This document shows positions 26,799-36,712 of a DNA stretch of 64,000 bases, in pieces (position 1 is the first letter of the stretch; every line of letters begins with the position of its first letter). The position numbers were made by a program, and so were the translations under genes. Below the pieces are notes generated by a model that was given only the letters and a program-made list of their open reading frames with translations, was not told where the DNA came from and searched no databases. This stretch comes from Halomarina rubra (GTDB lineage: Archaea; Halobacteriota; Halobacteria; Halobacteriales; Haloarculaceae), in NCBI RefSeq assembly GCF_023699475.1, contig NZ_JALXFV010000007.1:265537-329536 (forward strand). The letters run 5' to 3'.

Positions 26799-27506
26799 AT
26801 GTTCATGGTGGCCCCAAAGGTCGAAGACTACCTGAAATCAATCTACCGACTTCAGGACAGAGATACACCGGCCATGACCGCTGAGGTCGCGGCCGCGATG
26901 GGGGTCAAACCACCAACCGTGACGGCGATGTTACAGCGAATGGCCGATGACGGTCTCGTTCACTACCAGCGGTATCAGGGTGCTCGTCTCACCGAGCGTG
27001 GTGAGAAGGGGGCGCTCAAAGTGCTCCGCAACCATCGGCTACTCGAACTCTTCCTGACCGAGGAGCTCGGATACGACTGGGCAGAGGTACACGACGAAGC
27101 AGACGTCCTCGAACACCATCTGAGCGTGACGTTAGTCGAGCGAATCGAAGTGCTCCTTGGGTCGCCTGCGGTAGACCCACATGGAGAACCGATTCCTACT
27201 GCTGACCTCGAAATTCGAGAATGCGAGACACAGCAGTCGTTAGCGGAGTGTCAAGAGGGAACGGTTGCGGTCGTTTCTGAGGTGCGAGAAAGCAGCGCAG
27301 ACGTGCTGTCGTATCTTGCGAACTCTGGTATCTCGCTTGGAACGGAACTCGAAGTGGTCGAAACCGCGCCATTCGGGATGATCACATGTGAAGTGAGGAC
27401 GACAGAGAAACCGCTCTCGCTCCCGACTGACGTCGCTGCAGAAATCTACGTATCACGGCCTGCTGAACCGGCTGAAAACGAACGCAGACAGTACAACGAG
27501 GCGTAA
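26799..27506 (+). CDS. DtxR/MntR-family metal-dependent repressor with FeoA domain
   Basis: 235 residues. The N-terminal winged helix (VEDYLKSIYRLQD, then GVKPPTVTAMLQRMADDGLV) is followed by the dimerisation and metal-binding helices (HRLLELFL, EADVLEHHLS) with the usual Glu and His ligands. A FeoA/SH3-like domain lies at about 148-215. Such proteins repress Mn or Fe uptake genes when metal is plentiful. It heads an apparent operon with the oxidase and ZIP transporter (4-base gap to the next gene). Confidence 0.88.
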   Translation: MFMVAPKVEDYLKSIYRLQDRDTPAMTAEVAAAMGVKPPTVTAMLQRMADDGLVHYQRYQGARLTERGEKGALKVLRNHRLLELFLTEELGYDWAEVHDEADVLEHHLSVTLVERIEVLLGSPAVDPHGEPIPTADLEIRECETQQSLAECQEGTVAVVSEVRESSADVLSYLANSGISLGTELEVVETAPFGMITCEVRTTEKPLSLPTDVAAEIYVSRPAEPAENERRQYNEA

Positions 27507-27509
27507 TAC

Positions 27510-28772
27510 ATGCCTTCACAAGATTATTCAGAAGCAGCAAAGTTGTCAGATGGATTGGAGCAACGACTAGTAGACTCGCTCGAAACGGATTTCAAAACCA
27601 CTCGACGGGCAGTTCTCGGGGGGCTTGGCCTCGCAGGGAGCGCCGCTCTCACTGGAATCGGACGGGCAGACAACGACGAGCATCATGGTCCAGGTGAGGA
27701 CTCACACGGGAATTTCGGTGCGGTCGGTGAATATACCGACACGGACTTCGACCCACACGAATTCCTGTATCAGTTCAACACGGGGCGTGGAGAACAGGAA
27801 AATGTCCCGCAGGACGTCTACGAGGAGAACGGCCGAACCGTTCGGGAGTTCACCTTCCAGGCGGTCGACACCACGGTCACCATCGCCCCCGGCATCGAGT
27901 TCCCGGCGTGGGCTTACAACGGACAGGTTCCGGGACCGACCATTCGAGCCGTCGAAGGCGACCTGATTCGTGTGAAGTTCGAGAACCTCGGACGACACGC
28001 CCACACTATCCATCCGCACGTCCGGAATCTCAATCCGGAGATGGACGGTATCCCGCAGAACGGACCGGGCGTCCTCAATACGGGTGAGTCGTTCACGTAC
28101 GAGTGGATCGCCCAACCAGCAGGGTGCCACTTCTATCACTGCCACTCACTCCCATTAAAAGAGCACATCCACCGGGGCCTGTACGGGGCGATCATCATCG
28201 ATCCCGACCCCGAACGCGTCGCCGAGAAACCGGAGGAGTACTGCAACTACCACGCCTCGCAGATAACGGACGAACTGCGGGCCGACCTCGTGGCCGAGGC
28301 GAAAACGCGGAACCACGAATATCCCGAGAACGACGCCATCAACGAGATGGTCATCGTGATGAACTCCTTCGACACCAACTTCGACGGCGGCAACGAGGTG
28401 TACGCCGCCAACACGCGAGCGTTCGCCTACGGCGTCGGCGACACCGACGGCCGAGGGAACTGGAAAGCCGGGGAGACGAAACGTCCGATCCAGATCGACG
28501 GCCAGCAACGCCAGCGCGTCTACCTGGCCAACGCGACGGAGTTCGACCTTATCAATTCGTTCCACACCCACTCGCAGTTCTTCGACTACTACGACCACGG
28601 GACGACACTGACGCCGACGCTCCAAACGGTGGACACGGTCATGCAGTGTCAGGCACAGCGTGGTATCATCGAGCTGGACTACTCCGATCACGACCCGGGG
28701 CTGTACATGTTCCACGCCCATCAGTCTGAGTTCGCCGAACTCGGCTGGATGAGCTTCTTCGAGGTGGTCTAA
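27510..28772 (+). CDS. Tat-exported multicopper oxidase (two-domain type)
   Basis: 420 residues. A twin-arginine signal TTRRAVLGGLGLAG lies after an unusually long 30-residue N-terminus. Cupredoxin domain 1 has HTIHPHV and the type 1 copper segment CHFYHCHS. Domain 2 has NSFHTHSQFF and YMFHAHQSEF. This matches small multicopper oxidases and nitrite-reductase-like proteins. Operon position between a DtxR repressor and a ZIP importer suggests oxidation of Mn or Fe, or of Cu(I), outside the cell. Confidence 0.85.
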   Translation: MPSQDYSEAAKLSDGLEQRLVDSLETDFKTTRRAVLGGLGLAGSAALTGIGRADNDEHHGPGEDSHGNFGAVGEYTDTDFDPHEFLYQFNTGRGEQENVPQDVYEENGRTVREFTFQAVDTTVTIAPGIEFPAWAYNGQVPGPTIRAVEGDLIRVKFENLGRHAHTIHPHVRNLNPEMDGIPQNGPGVLNTGESFTYEWIAQPAGCHFYHCHSLPLKEHIHRGLYGAIIIDPDPERVAEKPEEYCNYHASQITDELRADLVAEAKTRNHEYPENDAINEMVIVMNSFDTNFDGGNEVYAANTRAFAYGVGDTDGRGNWKAGETKRPIQIDGQQRQRVYLANATEFDLINSFHTHSQFFDYYDHGTTLTPTLQTVDTVMQCQAQRGIIELDYSDHDPGLYMFHAHQSEFAELGWMSFFEVV

Positions 28773-30008
28773 TTGAGCAAACCGAACACCGATGGCGGAA
28801 CGACTGTGAATCGAACGGAACGCCCGCTGGGGCTTCCCAAGTGGGTCGCAGCTCTACTTCCAATTATCCTGCTCGCCCTCATCGCGGGTGCGTTCTTCGC
28901 GACGGCGCCGTTCGCGTCGCTCGACAACGGTGGTGCGCCACTCCCCGACGTGTCGGTGACGCATACGACCCTACCGAGCGAAGAGACCGTTGTCCTACAC
29001 GTCACGAATAACGGTCCGGACGAAGTGACCATCTCACAGGTGCTGGTCGCAGAAGCCTACTGGGATTTCGATGTGCAGGGCGCAGGCGGTGATAACACAC
29101 TCGCCCCTCGTGAGAGCGCACAGGTCGTCATCCCGTACCACTGGAACCCAGGCTGGGACCTCGAGGTCGCCCTGCTACTCTCGGATGGCGCAACCGTCCA
29201 CCACACCATTATCGCCCCCAGCCAGTCACCGGGACTGACGACTGACCTGCTGGTGACCATGGCTGTCATCGGCCTGTTCGTTGGCGTCATCCCGGTCGCA
29301 CTTGGGATGCTGTGGTTCCCATTCCTGCAGTCGATGAGTGACCGCTGGCTCCACGCGATTCTCGCCTTCTCGGCGGGGATCCTCGCGTTCCTCGCTATTG
29401 ATGCCGGGGTTGAGGCATTCGAACTCGGTGAACAGGTGCCGGGCGCGTTCGAGGGGCCTGCCCTCGTCGCGCTCGGCATCATTGGCGCACTTCTCGCCGT
29501 TCAGGCCGTCAGCGCGTGGCGACAGGGCCGTGCGGAAGCAGGTGATGCGCGTGCCCAGAGCGGTCTGTGGGTTGCCTACCTGGTTGCCATCGGAATCGGC
29601 CTCCACAATCTCGCCGAGGGGCTCGCCATCGGGAGTTCGTTCGCACTCGGGCGCGTTTCACTCGGTGCGTTCCTCGTCATCGGCTTCATGCTTCACAACG
29701 TGACTGAAGGGCCAGCTGTCGTCGCACCCGTTGCACGTGGTGAGCGTCCGAACGTTCTCCACTTCCTCGGTCTAGGATTCATTGCAGGTGCTCCCGTCAT
29801 CCTCGGTGGTTGGCTGGGTAGCCTTGCCTTCTCACCGACGCTCGGGGCGTTCTTCCTCGCTGTCGGCGTGGGGGCGATCCTGCAAGTCATCTGGGAACTT
29901 CGAGAGATGGTCAGCCGGAATGGACGTGTCGGTTCTGCGCTGAATCTCGTGACGTTCCTCGTCGGACTTGTCGTGATGTACGTCACCGACCTCTTCGTCG
30001 CACTCTAA
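28773..30008 (+). CDS. ZIP-family metal importer with extracytoplasmic insert
   Basis: 411 residues, started at the TTG directly after the oxidase stop codon (zero gap); a GTG at 28806 is the alternative. One TM helix at the N-terminus is followed by an external beta-rich domain of about 110 residues, then about eight TM helices. The ZIP metal site is visible as HNLAEGLAIG and HNVTEGPAVV. ZIP proteins import Zn, Mn or Fe. The N-terminal domain is not typical of bacterial ZIPs and may receive metal from the oxidase. Confidence 0.85.
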   Translation: MSKPNTDGGTTVNRTERPLGLPKWVAALLPIILLALIAGAFFATAPFASLDNGGAPLPDVSVTHTTLPSEETVVLHVTNNGPDEVTISQVLVAEAYWDFDVQGAGGDNTLAPRESAQVVIPYHWNPGWDLEVALLLSDGATVHHTIIAPSQSPGLTTDLLVTMAVIGLFVGVIPVALGMLWFPFLQSMSDRWLHAILAFSAGILAFLAIDAGVEAFELGEQVPGAFEGPALVALGIIGALLAVQAVSAWRQGRAEAGDARAQSGLWVAYLVAIGIGLHNLAEGLAIGSSFALGRVSLGAFLVIGFMLHNVTEGPAVVAPVARGERPNVLHFLGLGFIAGAPVILGGWLGSLAFSPTLGAFFLAVGVGAILQVIWELREMVSRNGRVGSALNLVTFLVGLVVMYVTDLFVAL

Positions 30009-30036
30009 ACCCCCTGGACTAACCCTTATACAAGAG

Positions 30037-30447
30037 ATGAATCGACGGCAAATACTCAAACTCAGTGGAAGCGCTCTTGTAGCAACGGCAATCGCAGGTT
30101 GTTCGTCCAACAGCAACCCCGACGGGCCGACACGTGTCTCGATGAACGAAGATTTCGCGTTCGATCCAAAGAGGCTGACTGTGAGCGCCGGGACAACAGT
30201 GAAATGGGTGAACGATAGCGATGTCGGACATACAGTGACGGCCTACGAGGGCAGGATACCAACAGAGGCAGTGTATTTCGCTAGTGGAGGATTCGAGTCT
30301 GAACGAGCCGCACGAAACGACGTGAGTGGAGGGCTGCTCGCAACCGGCGATACGTACGAACACACCTTCGACGTCACTGGGACGTACGAGTATGTGTGCA
30401 TTCCACACGAAAGCTCGGGGATGACAGGCACTGTAACGGTTGAGTAG
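30037..30447 (+). CDS. Halocyanin-like blue copper lipoprotein
   Basis: 136 residues. Signal NRRQILKLSG and lipobox IAGC mark a Tat lipoprotein. The plastocyanin fold shows VGHTVTAY (His ligand) and YEYVCIPHESSGMTG, with Cys, His and Met ligands of a type 1 copper site. It lies 28 bases after the ZIP gene in the same direction, so it is the likely electron acceptor or donor for the multicopper oxidase. Confidence 0.88.
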   Translation: MNRRQILKLSGSALVATAIAGCSSNSNPDGPTRVSMNEDFAFDPKRLTVSAGTTVKWVNDSDVGHTVTAYEGRIPTEAVYFASGGFESERAARNDVSGGLLATGDTYEHTFDVTGTYEYVCIPHESSGMTGTVTVE

Positions 30448-30608
30448 AACTCTGAGCGGTCTTCCACTCAAGCAACAGGATCTGTTTTCGAGGGCTGAAG
30501 TTTGGCTGAGTCAAGGGGAAGCGTGGACTCTCGCTAACCGCTGTCAAACTTATTATTTGAATACCTTGTTCACGAAAACTAATTACATAGTACGCTATTC
30601 CTCAGATA

Positions 30609-31040
30609 ATGCCCTCCCGAAGAGCAATGTTGACTGGAATCTCGCTTGCTGTAACGACCACACTCGCTGGCTGCTCGGACTTTTCGAGCGCTGAAGATTT
30701 CCGAATTGGCGATGTAAACAGTACGACCGGTGAGGTTTTTGCAGACCTTGAGATTAAAACGGTGAGTGGGGATCTCTTCAGCAGTACACTGATCATTCTC
30801 CAGTTTGGATTAACTTCGAACGGAGTAACTCCGCATGATGTCGACTTGTTCGAGACAACCGGTAGTAGCGAAAACGAACTCAAGGTCTTCTTGGAGTCAG
30901 ATTTCCCCCCGAATGAGGGAAAAGAAACCTTTGAGTTCGATGTGGAAGCTCCTTCAGAACGGGCCAGATATCTGCTTAGAGCGTACAAGGAGTCCGGTTC
31001 GATAGCGGACGAGCTATCGTTTGTAGTAGAGCGAATCTAA
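30609..31040 (+). CDS. Lipoprotein, 143 aa
   Basis: Signal PSRRAMLTGISL and lipobox LAGC at residues 19-22 mark an exported lipoprotein. The mature part is acidic and beta-rich (FRIGDVNSTTGEVF). It shares the SERYRIGDI/EDFRIGDV-type strand with the lipoprotein at 58385, so both may belong to one family. Function unknown. Confidence 0.7.
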   Translation: MPSRRAMLTGISLAVTTTLAGCSDFSSAEDFRIGDVNSTTGEVFADLEIKTVSGDLFSSTLIILQFGLTSNGVTPHDVDLFETTGSSENELKVFLESDFPPNEGKETFEFDVEAPSERARYLLRAYKESGSIADELSFVVERI

Positions 31041-31073
31041 GGATAGAGGTAGTTCGCTGCTAGATTTCTAGTC

Positions 31074-31300
31074 TACCAGTTACTCTTGTTGTCGTAGTCG
31101 TAGATGTACTCAATGACACCCATGACGAACATCTCAGTTCGTTCAACACAATTCTCAACAACGTTGTTGATGCCCGAAAGCGGGTTGCTGGGATTCAGAA
31201 GAGCGTTGTAGTATACCTGTGAGGCGTAGGTATTCGAGTAAATTGCGATACTCGTCGCATGGCCTGCAGGGACATTACAATCGAAGTATGATACTCACAG
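31074..31300 (-). pseudogene. C-terminal fragment of an unknown secreted-type protein
   Basis: About 73 codons without a start read DCNVPAGHATSIAIYSNTY and, further on, INNVVENCVERTEMFV, then end KSNW. Residue content is consistent with real protein (aromatic-rich, paired cysteines). A stop precedes the fragment. No family is recognised. Confidence 0.45.
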
Positions 31301-31303
31301 TTC

Positions 31304-31525
31304 ATGATTCCAATCACCACCCCCTCTGGAGAGGTTCGACTGGCCGATCTCGTCGACACCACGACCAAAGCGACCATCGCCGGCATCGAGCGCATCTTCT
31401 ACATCACTGTCGACGACATCCACCTCGGCGTCCACGAGGACGACATCACCTCCTTCGCCAACGCCGAGGACGTCGTCGACTCGACGCGGCGTGCCTCGGC
31501 CCAGACCCTGATGACCAGCGGGGAC
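31304..31525 (+). pseudogene. Truncated unknown gene upstream of IS
   Basis: The first about 74 codons (MIPITTPSGEVRLADL, then IERIFYITVDDIHLGV) have strong haloarchaeal codon bias. After about 31525 the bias is lost although the frame stays open to 31696. The 3' part was probably replaced when the 31581 repeat and the IS arrived. Confidence 0.45.
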
Positions 31526-31580
31526 CCCAATCCTCCTGTGAAGGTTCCCTGTCGTACACGGGCTGTATTGTACACCAATT

Positions 31581-31709
31581 CTGTGAGCTGGATAGCATAC
31601 CATCTACGGGTATTCAGTGGGCTCTCAGCTGCACACAGAGAAATTATTGACCCGAAACGACCTGTTTACAGAAATCCACCCTCCGAGCTCAGGTGACCCT
31701 GACTTCGGA
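31581..31709. repeat. Diverged repeat A, copy 1
   Basis: This stretch aligns over its whole length, with many substitutions and small gaps, to 37135..37251. Shared blocks include CTGTGAG, TCTACGGG, GCAGAAATCTACCCTCCG (second copy) against ACAGAAATCCACCCTCCG (first copy), and TGACTTCG. The IS at 31710 lies directly at its end. Confidence 0.6.
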
Positions 31710-33521
31710 GTGTAAACGCTAACGACCGGACTTCTGCCCCTGATGCTCGACCAGCTGGCGTCGAATCGGTCAATCAGTGCCGCCCGAAATGTGATTCCTC
31801 CGGCTAGTACCAAGAGAACACTCCCTGAGTACCGATCTGCCGCAAGAAGGAGAGAGCAGTCGCTATTCCACTCGGGATGTTCGGCGCGTTACTCTCCTTC
31901 AGTCCGGTTCGGCGTGCAGATGGAGCGCAACCCAGTCAGCCAACTCACCCGCCGTCAACACGGGCGTGTACGTCGTCAGCTCGCGAGTCACCGAGGCCTT
32001 CAATAGGACGTCGGTGAGCCGCCAGACGTTGTACATGAGAATGCCGAACACGAAGTAGAACGTCCGGAGGGCGTGACTCGTCGAGGAGGTCGTCGCGAGG
32101 AACTCCTGTTTGATGGCGCGATACTCGTTCTCGATACACCAGCGGTTCGCGTAGCGTTCGACCCACGCCGCGGCGTGCTCCGGGCCGATCGACCGATTGG
32201 TAATGAATGCGTGTGTGCTGCCGTCTCGCTCTGGGACGTACAGCACACGGCACTCGTGGCACCCCAGTGTCGTCTCCAGTTGGCCGCAGTTCACTCGCGT
32301 ATCGACGCCCGCGTCGGCCATCTCTTCGGTGACCTCGAACTCCGGCGACCGCGAAATCTTTGGCAGGAGGTAGTAGACACCGAGGTTGTCGAGCGTCTGG
32401 TAGACCTTGTGAGACTCGAATCCTCGGTCCGCCAGCACGAGGTCGACATTGACGAACTGCTGTGCTCGGTCCCGCTCACCTCCGGTGGGAAGTCACTATC
32501 AGCGTGGAACTGCCACGTCGTGATGTCGATGGCGACGGTGACCGGCGACTGCAGAATCTGGATGTGGTTGACCCGCTCCAAGAGGTTCACCACCGACTGA
32601 GTGAATCCGTCGAGGATGCGCTCTTTGTCGAACTTCGCGACCGTTCGGAGGTGGGTATCGCCGTGCGGGGTGACATCGTCGCCGCGGAACTGCGCCATCC
32701 GTCGCGATCCTTGCGGCGTGCCGCAGTTTTTGAGCGACATGAACGCCTGCAGTTCGGCGAATCGGCTATCCGGGTAGACGGCGTTGTCAGCTCGTCCAGA
32801 GTCGAACGCACCGAAGACGGTGTCCCGAGCGAGTCGAACGGTCTGACGAATCTGGTCGGTGGAGAACTCGCCGGTCTCTCGCTCCCGCAGGTCTGACTTG
32901 CTGTGGTCGTCGTCGACGCGCCGTGGTGGTCGACAGTCGAGTGCGTGGTCGTTCTCGTGTGCGTGCTCCACGAGCCGCTGACTGAGCGAGAGGATAGTTC
33001 GCTTGGTGGTGTCGGTGAGTACTTCGTCCCAGACGGTCGTGAGCGTCTGGCGCGTTGGCGCGGTGTTGTACTTCCCAAATCTCGTCGCGTCGAAGCCGAG
33101 GCGCTCTGCTCGGTTGTCTAACGAGAGATACTCGTAGAACCCCTTCCCCGACAGTCCAAGCAGGTCACGACAGAGATGTGCCCGAACCATTGGAAGCGGA
33201 CAGTACGTGCGAGCGGCAAACCGGTGGCGGTCGTCGTAACCAACCAGCTCAGCCAGCGGCAGTCGACGGACCAGTTCGATGTGGTCCGAAGCTGTTTCGA
33301 GCAGTCGACAGTGGTCGGCGAGTGATGCATCGCGAAGCCAAGTAGTTCTCACCAGTCACCAACACCCCTAGAAGTTGAACTGGCGTCTTCGACCACACCC
33401 ATCCTGGTGAATCAGAACGGTACAGCGTCCGAAATGGCATAAATCGGCCGAACCAGGATTTGAATCCCTACATTGGTAGAATGATGGCCGAAACTCGGCA
33501 GACCGGCAGTGGTTTCTACAC
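31710..33521 (-). mobile_element. IS element with damaged transposase
   Basis: Imperfect ends GTGTAAACGCTAACGACCGG (31710 onward) and, on the other strand from 33521, GTGTAGAAACCACTGCCGG pair as inverted repeats. They are flanked by CTTCGGA (31703-31709) and CTTAGGA (33522-33528), a likely 7-base target duplication with one change. The element encodes one transposase on the minus strand. Confidence 0.65.
31899..33352 (-). pseudogene. DDE transposase, frameshifted and internally deleted
   Basis: The N-terminal part (GTG at 33352) gives an intact frame to DSDFPPEVSG near 32480. The C-terminal part, in another frame, begins AQQFVNVDLVLADRGFES and ends LHLHAEPD at 31899. It contains YANRWCIENEYRAIKQEF, the Glu-bearing block of haloarchaeal IS4-like transposases. 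The two parts abut more closely than in intact relatives, so a deletion including part of the catalytic core is likely. The element can no longer transpose by itself. Confidence 0.75.
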
Positions 33522-33701
33522 CTTAGGATGTAGGACGGTCGATTAATGCAGGCTACTCTTGATGGAGATATGATTCCTTTGACTTTTGCTCAAGAGACAT
33601 ACGAAATATTGTACGTAGGTGGGATATCCAGCGAGGGTGGCAACCGCTTACTACAGGGAGAGATTGGAGACTAGCAACCAATTGCCAATTGCGGGTACTG
33701 C

Positions 33702-34521
33702 TCGTGAGACGCGACCCCCGCGCTCGTCGGATAACTCCACCACGAGTACGGCGAGGCGCTCTCGACGGCCACCACGGCCTCCAGCGTCGAGTCCGACCTA
33801 GATGGACATCATGGTGGAGGTCGGCGTCAACGAGCCCCGTACGATGCACTACGGTGATGAGAAATCGAGGAACGACTTCGGTGACGAGGTGGTCAGGTTC
33901 GTCAACGGCTGCACGGACCCCGGCGGCGACTTCGTCGTTGACCTGCTCCCCGAATTCGACCTCGAAGCTACTCCCGAGCGCTCTAAAACGGAGTGCGACC
34001 ACTGCGAGGGCGATAGCTGTCCCCGCTGCGACGGTAGGGGTCGCAAACGCGCCCATGTCCGGAGGCTCATCGGTGACGATGCCGACATCGCCGCTGCCAT
34101 CCTCATCCTCGTCCAAGAGAATCATTCGGCTCAAGCAACGGGTCGATGGGTTCGCAACCCTGACGGTCCCTTATCGACGGCGACCGTCTTCGTCCGAATC
34201 AACGAGATACCCGTCGGCTTCGCGGACGTCCAGGTGCCGGTGTCGAGGGGGTCTGGACCGAGAAGGAACGCCGCACCGTTGAGGCCGTCCGCAGCACACC
34301 GGGCCAGGTGGCTGCCCGGGTGGTTGACGACGACACCGGCATCTCGAAGCGCCCCCACTCTCGATGTCTTCGACCGTCTCGTCGACCATGACGATGTCAT
34401 CAGCGTTCCCGAGCAGGGGCCGAACGACGCGACGCTCTACGACGGCAGCGACGTTCCACACTCAGGGGTCGTTGGCATCGGTCGTCGCATTACCAGTATG
34501 TGGACACTCGTGATTCGCCAA
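33702..34521 (+). pseudogene. Decayed gene(s) with zinc-ribbon and winged-helix pieces
   Basis: Coding-like pieces occur in successive frames. HHEYGEALSTATTASSVESD lies near 33740-33800. The frame from 33802 holds CDHCEGDSCPRC (a CxxC...CxxC zinc motif). EKERRTVEAVRSTPGQVAAR lies near 34256-34330 and LDVFDRLVDHDDVISVPEQG near 34360-34420; those last two look like a winged-helix domain. At least two frameshifts are needed to join them. The 33802..34551 frame is open but loses coding bias after about 34230. Confidence 0.45.
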
Positions 34522-34775
34522 CTATTGCCATCGAAGGGGTTGAAAGGGTAATAGTATCAGTTCGGCAATATACACAATCACTTGCAGAGGGTGATAATGT
34601 GGGAACAGATCGGGTCAAATTGAGCAATAGACCCTCAGGGCCAGCTTGCCTGAACAACCAATTAACAAGTTCCTTACTATTCAAACGGATGTTATGCGTC
34701 AACATCTGTCTGCAATCCCTATCCTCAACTAGAAATGCAAAATTTATAATATACAACGCGTTTTAAACTGGCCAA
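34522..34775. other. AT-rich intergenic stretch, no gene
   Basis: Base composition is much more AT-rich than the surroundings and no coding frame is convincing. It may hold transcription stop signals for the minus-strand operon beginning upstream at 35951. Confidence 0.4.
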
Positions 34776-35273
34776 CTATGCCTCTATTCCGGAGTCTTCG
34801 TGGTTTTGAGATACACGGAGTTCCCCACCCGGTAGGATGCGGGCCTGAACAACATTCCCGTCCACCAAACCGAATGGGCCCATCTCAAACTCAACCTCTT
34901 CAGAATTGCTCCCGTGCAGGATTTCCATCACCCATTTTCCACGAGCCAAACCACCGAAAGAACTCATTTCGGCGGCAATTTCAGGGATTTTGGCTTTGCT
35001 GGGCTTCGACCTAAGATCTGGATGGTTTCCACCAGCGGTCTTCAAACTAAATTCTTGGACGTGTTTGCCACTGTCTTTCCGCCTGATTCGGACAGTAGTT
35101 TCACCGTCTTCGGTGCTGTTGTTGAGAACTCTAAAGAGTCTTCTGCTAGACTTACCGCGCTCATCAGATGGCTCTGATGCCGACGCTAGTCCTCTTGCGG
35201 AAAGGAACACTGTACTTGCGCCACCAACTGCTACCGTACTCAGGATCTTCCGTCGTGTTCGTTTGTCCTTCAT
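34776..35273 (-). CDS. Exported hypothetical protein (Tat-like signal)
   Basis: 165 residues. KDKRTRRKILSTVAVGG with a following hydrophobic run and AxA-type end marks an exported protein. The mature part is basic to neutral, unusual for this window, and codon use is AT-rich. It starts 6 bases after the stop of the gene at 35280, so both are one transcript and probably functional partners. Confidence 0.65.
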   Translation of the reverse strand: MKDKRTRRKILSTVAVGGASTVFLSARGLASASEPSDERGKSSRRLFRVLNNSTEDGETTVRIRRKDSGKHVQEFSLKTAGGNHPDLRSKPSKAKIPEIAAEMSSFGGLARGKWVMEILHGSNSEEVEFEMGPFGLVDGNVVQARILPGGELRVSQNHEDSGIEA

Positions 35274-35279
35274 ATCAAA

Positions 35280-35951
35280 TCACTCCGCGCAGCCGTCAAA
35301 CTCGAAGTGGACATGTTTCGAGGTTTCTGGCTTCAGGAAGTACTCACCGCATTCATTTTGCGAATTCAACTCGTCGTCATAACTAACGCCCATCGGGGTA
35401 ATGTACTGCTTCGAATTGTGCGAAACGTTGTCGCACGTATCATGATCCCCGTGACCATCTCCATCAGAGTCACTCACGTTGATTGTGCAGTGGCCCACCT
35501 CCTGAAGAACAATCCCAAGGCTGAATGCACCACAACCTTCATTATAGGTTTGACCTTCCGTCAGGTTCTCTATGGCGTATCCATTAGCGACAGCGTGTGT
35601 TCCACCTCCTCTACCTCCTCCACAGATGCCTGAGTTTCTGGTGATAAGAAGGTTACAATCAGGCTCTAGGTTATTTAGTTCACAGCTGGTGTAGTCCTTC
35701 CACCATTCATACAGATTCTCGTAGCTGATGGTGAACGTCTGGTCACAAGGATACCTTGCGTCAAATGGATCGTCTGGATTTGGAACTTCAGTGGGGGCTG
35801 ATATAGTCTCTGGTTTTGCAATCGCATTGTAATCATAGCTTACGTTGCGGTCACTATTTTGAATGAAACTTACGGCTTTGTCGCGAACCGTGTAACCTGA
35901 GTCATTGTACAGCTCCTGCGATATCCATACGCCTACTCTTAGATGTGACAT
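35280..35951 (-). CDS. Metalloprotease-like protein with altered QEVGH motif
   Basis: 223 residues from the ATG at 35951 (an upstream ATG at 35987 is the alternative). The region GIVLQEVGHCTI is laid out like the HExGH helix of small archaeal metzincin-like peptidases, but the first His is Gln. A DSDGDGHGDHDTC segment rich in Asp and His follows. No signal peptide is seen. Cysteines are numerous, suggesting a disulfide-bonded exported or precursor protein. Composition differs from neighbours, a sign of transfer. Confidence 0.55.
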   Translation of the reverse strand: MSHLRVGVWISQELYNDSGYTVRDKAVSFIQNSDRNVSYDYNAIAKPETISAPTEVPNPDDPFDARYPCDQTFTISYENLYEWWKDYTSCELNNLEPDCNLLITRNSGICGGGRGGGTHAVANGYAIENLTEGQTYNEGCGAFSLGIVLQEVGHCTINVSDSDGDGHGDHDTCDNVSHNSKQYITPMGVSYDDELNSQNECGEYFLKPETSKHVHFEFDGCAE

Positions 35952-36184
35952 GGTGTATGGTTGATTCCTGCCCCAACCAATTAGCATAAATGAATTCTAT
36001 GCATTAAATGTTTCCCCGAAACAATTATTCGATTAGACTTCAGAATGAGAGAGACAATACCTGCAACCGACGGCGCAGTCTACTGGAGTCGAACTACTGA
36101 TTATCGGATTTTTTGCCAATCCCAGCTATCCTAATGATCGGACCGTCGCTATTGGCTACGAGAGAGTGACGACGTTTCAGTCAA

Positions 36185-36712
36185 TTACGACTTGTTATCA
36201 GCAGTCAATCCAGCGTCGTAATGCACATGCATTATTTCGAATTGACCGTCCTCGACAGTGGCTTCCAGAGCTTCATTTCCACCAGTTACTCGATTCCAAC
36301 CAGTTACAGTAGTAGATGCTTTCTCTGAGCTGGTAGGGCGTTCAAGAGTGACGTCCACTCGATACCCCACATTTGGTGACAAGTCGAAGATGAGTTTAGA
36401 ATGGCTTTTAGATTTAGCCAAACAAGAAATAACTTCTTTTTCGGTCTCATCTGAAATCTCAATGATTGATATCGAAACGGGAATGCTTTCGAGGTCGACA
36501 TTTTTAATCGCGACATGCCAAGGTAACCTGTCATCATCACTCGTGTCTTTCGGCTGATAAGCATAGTCACCACACGACACAATCTCTGTTGAGTTGTTGC
36601 TCGTTTCTTCCTGTGAGCGATTCTGCTCAGCGTTTCCTGACAGGCTGACGCACCCTGACATACTTGTCGCAGCTGTAATTCCAATCCAACACAACAGTCC
36701 CCTACGTTTCAT
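36185..36712 (-). CDS. Lipoprotein, AT-rich, unknown
   Basis: 175 residues from the ATG at 36712. KRRGLLCWIGITAA and lipobox MSGC mark a Tat-type lipoprotein. The mature domain appears to be a beta-sandwich (IKNVDLESIPVSISIIEISD). Codon use is AT-rich like the genes at 34776 and 35280. Function unknown. Confidence 0.65.
   Translation of the reverse strand: MKRRGLLCWIGITAATSMSGCVSLSGNAEQNRSQEETSNNSTEIVSCGDYAYQPKDTSDDDRLPWHVAIKNVDLESIPVSISIIEISDETEKEVISCLAKSKSHSKLIFDLSPNVGYRVDVTLERPTSSEKASTTVTGWNRVTGGNEALEATVEDGQFEIMHVHYDAGLTADNKS

Noticed and set aside
33553-34134. 193-codon minus-strand ORF
   Set aside because: The plus strand has better acid-rich coding pieces and a zinc motif; the minus frame is Arg/Trp-rich at its end and spans unrelated segments.
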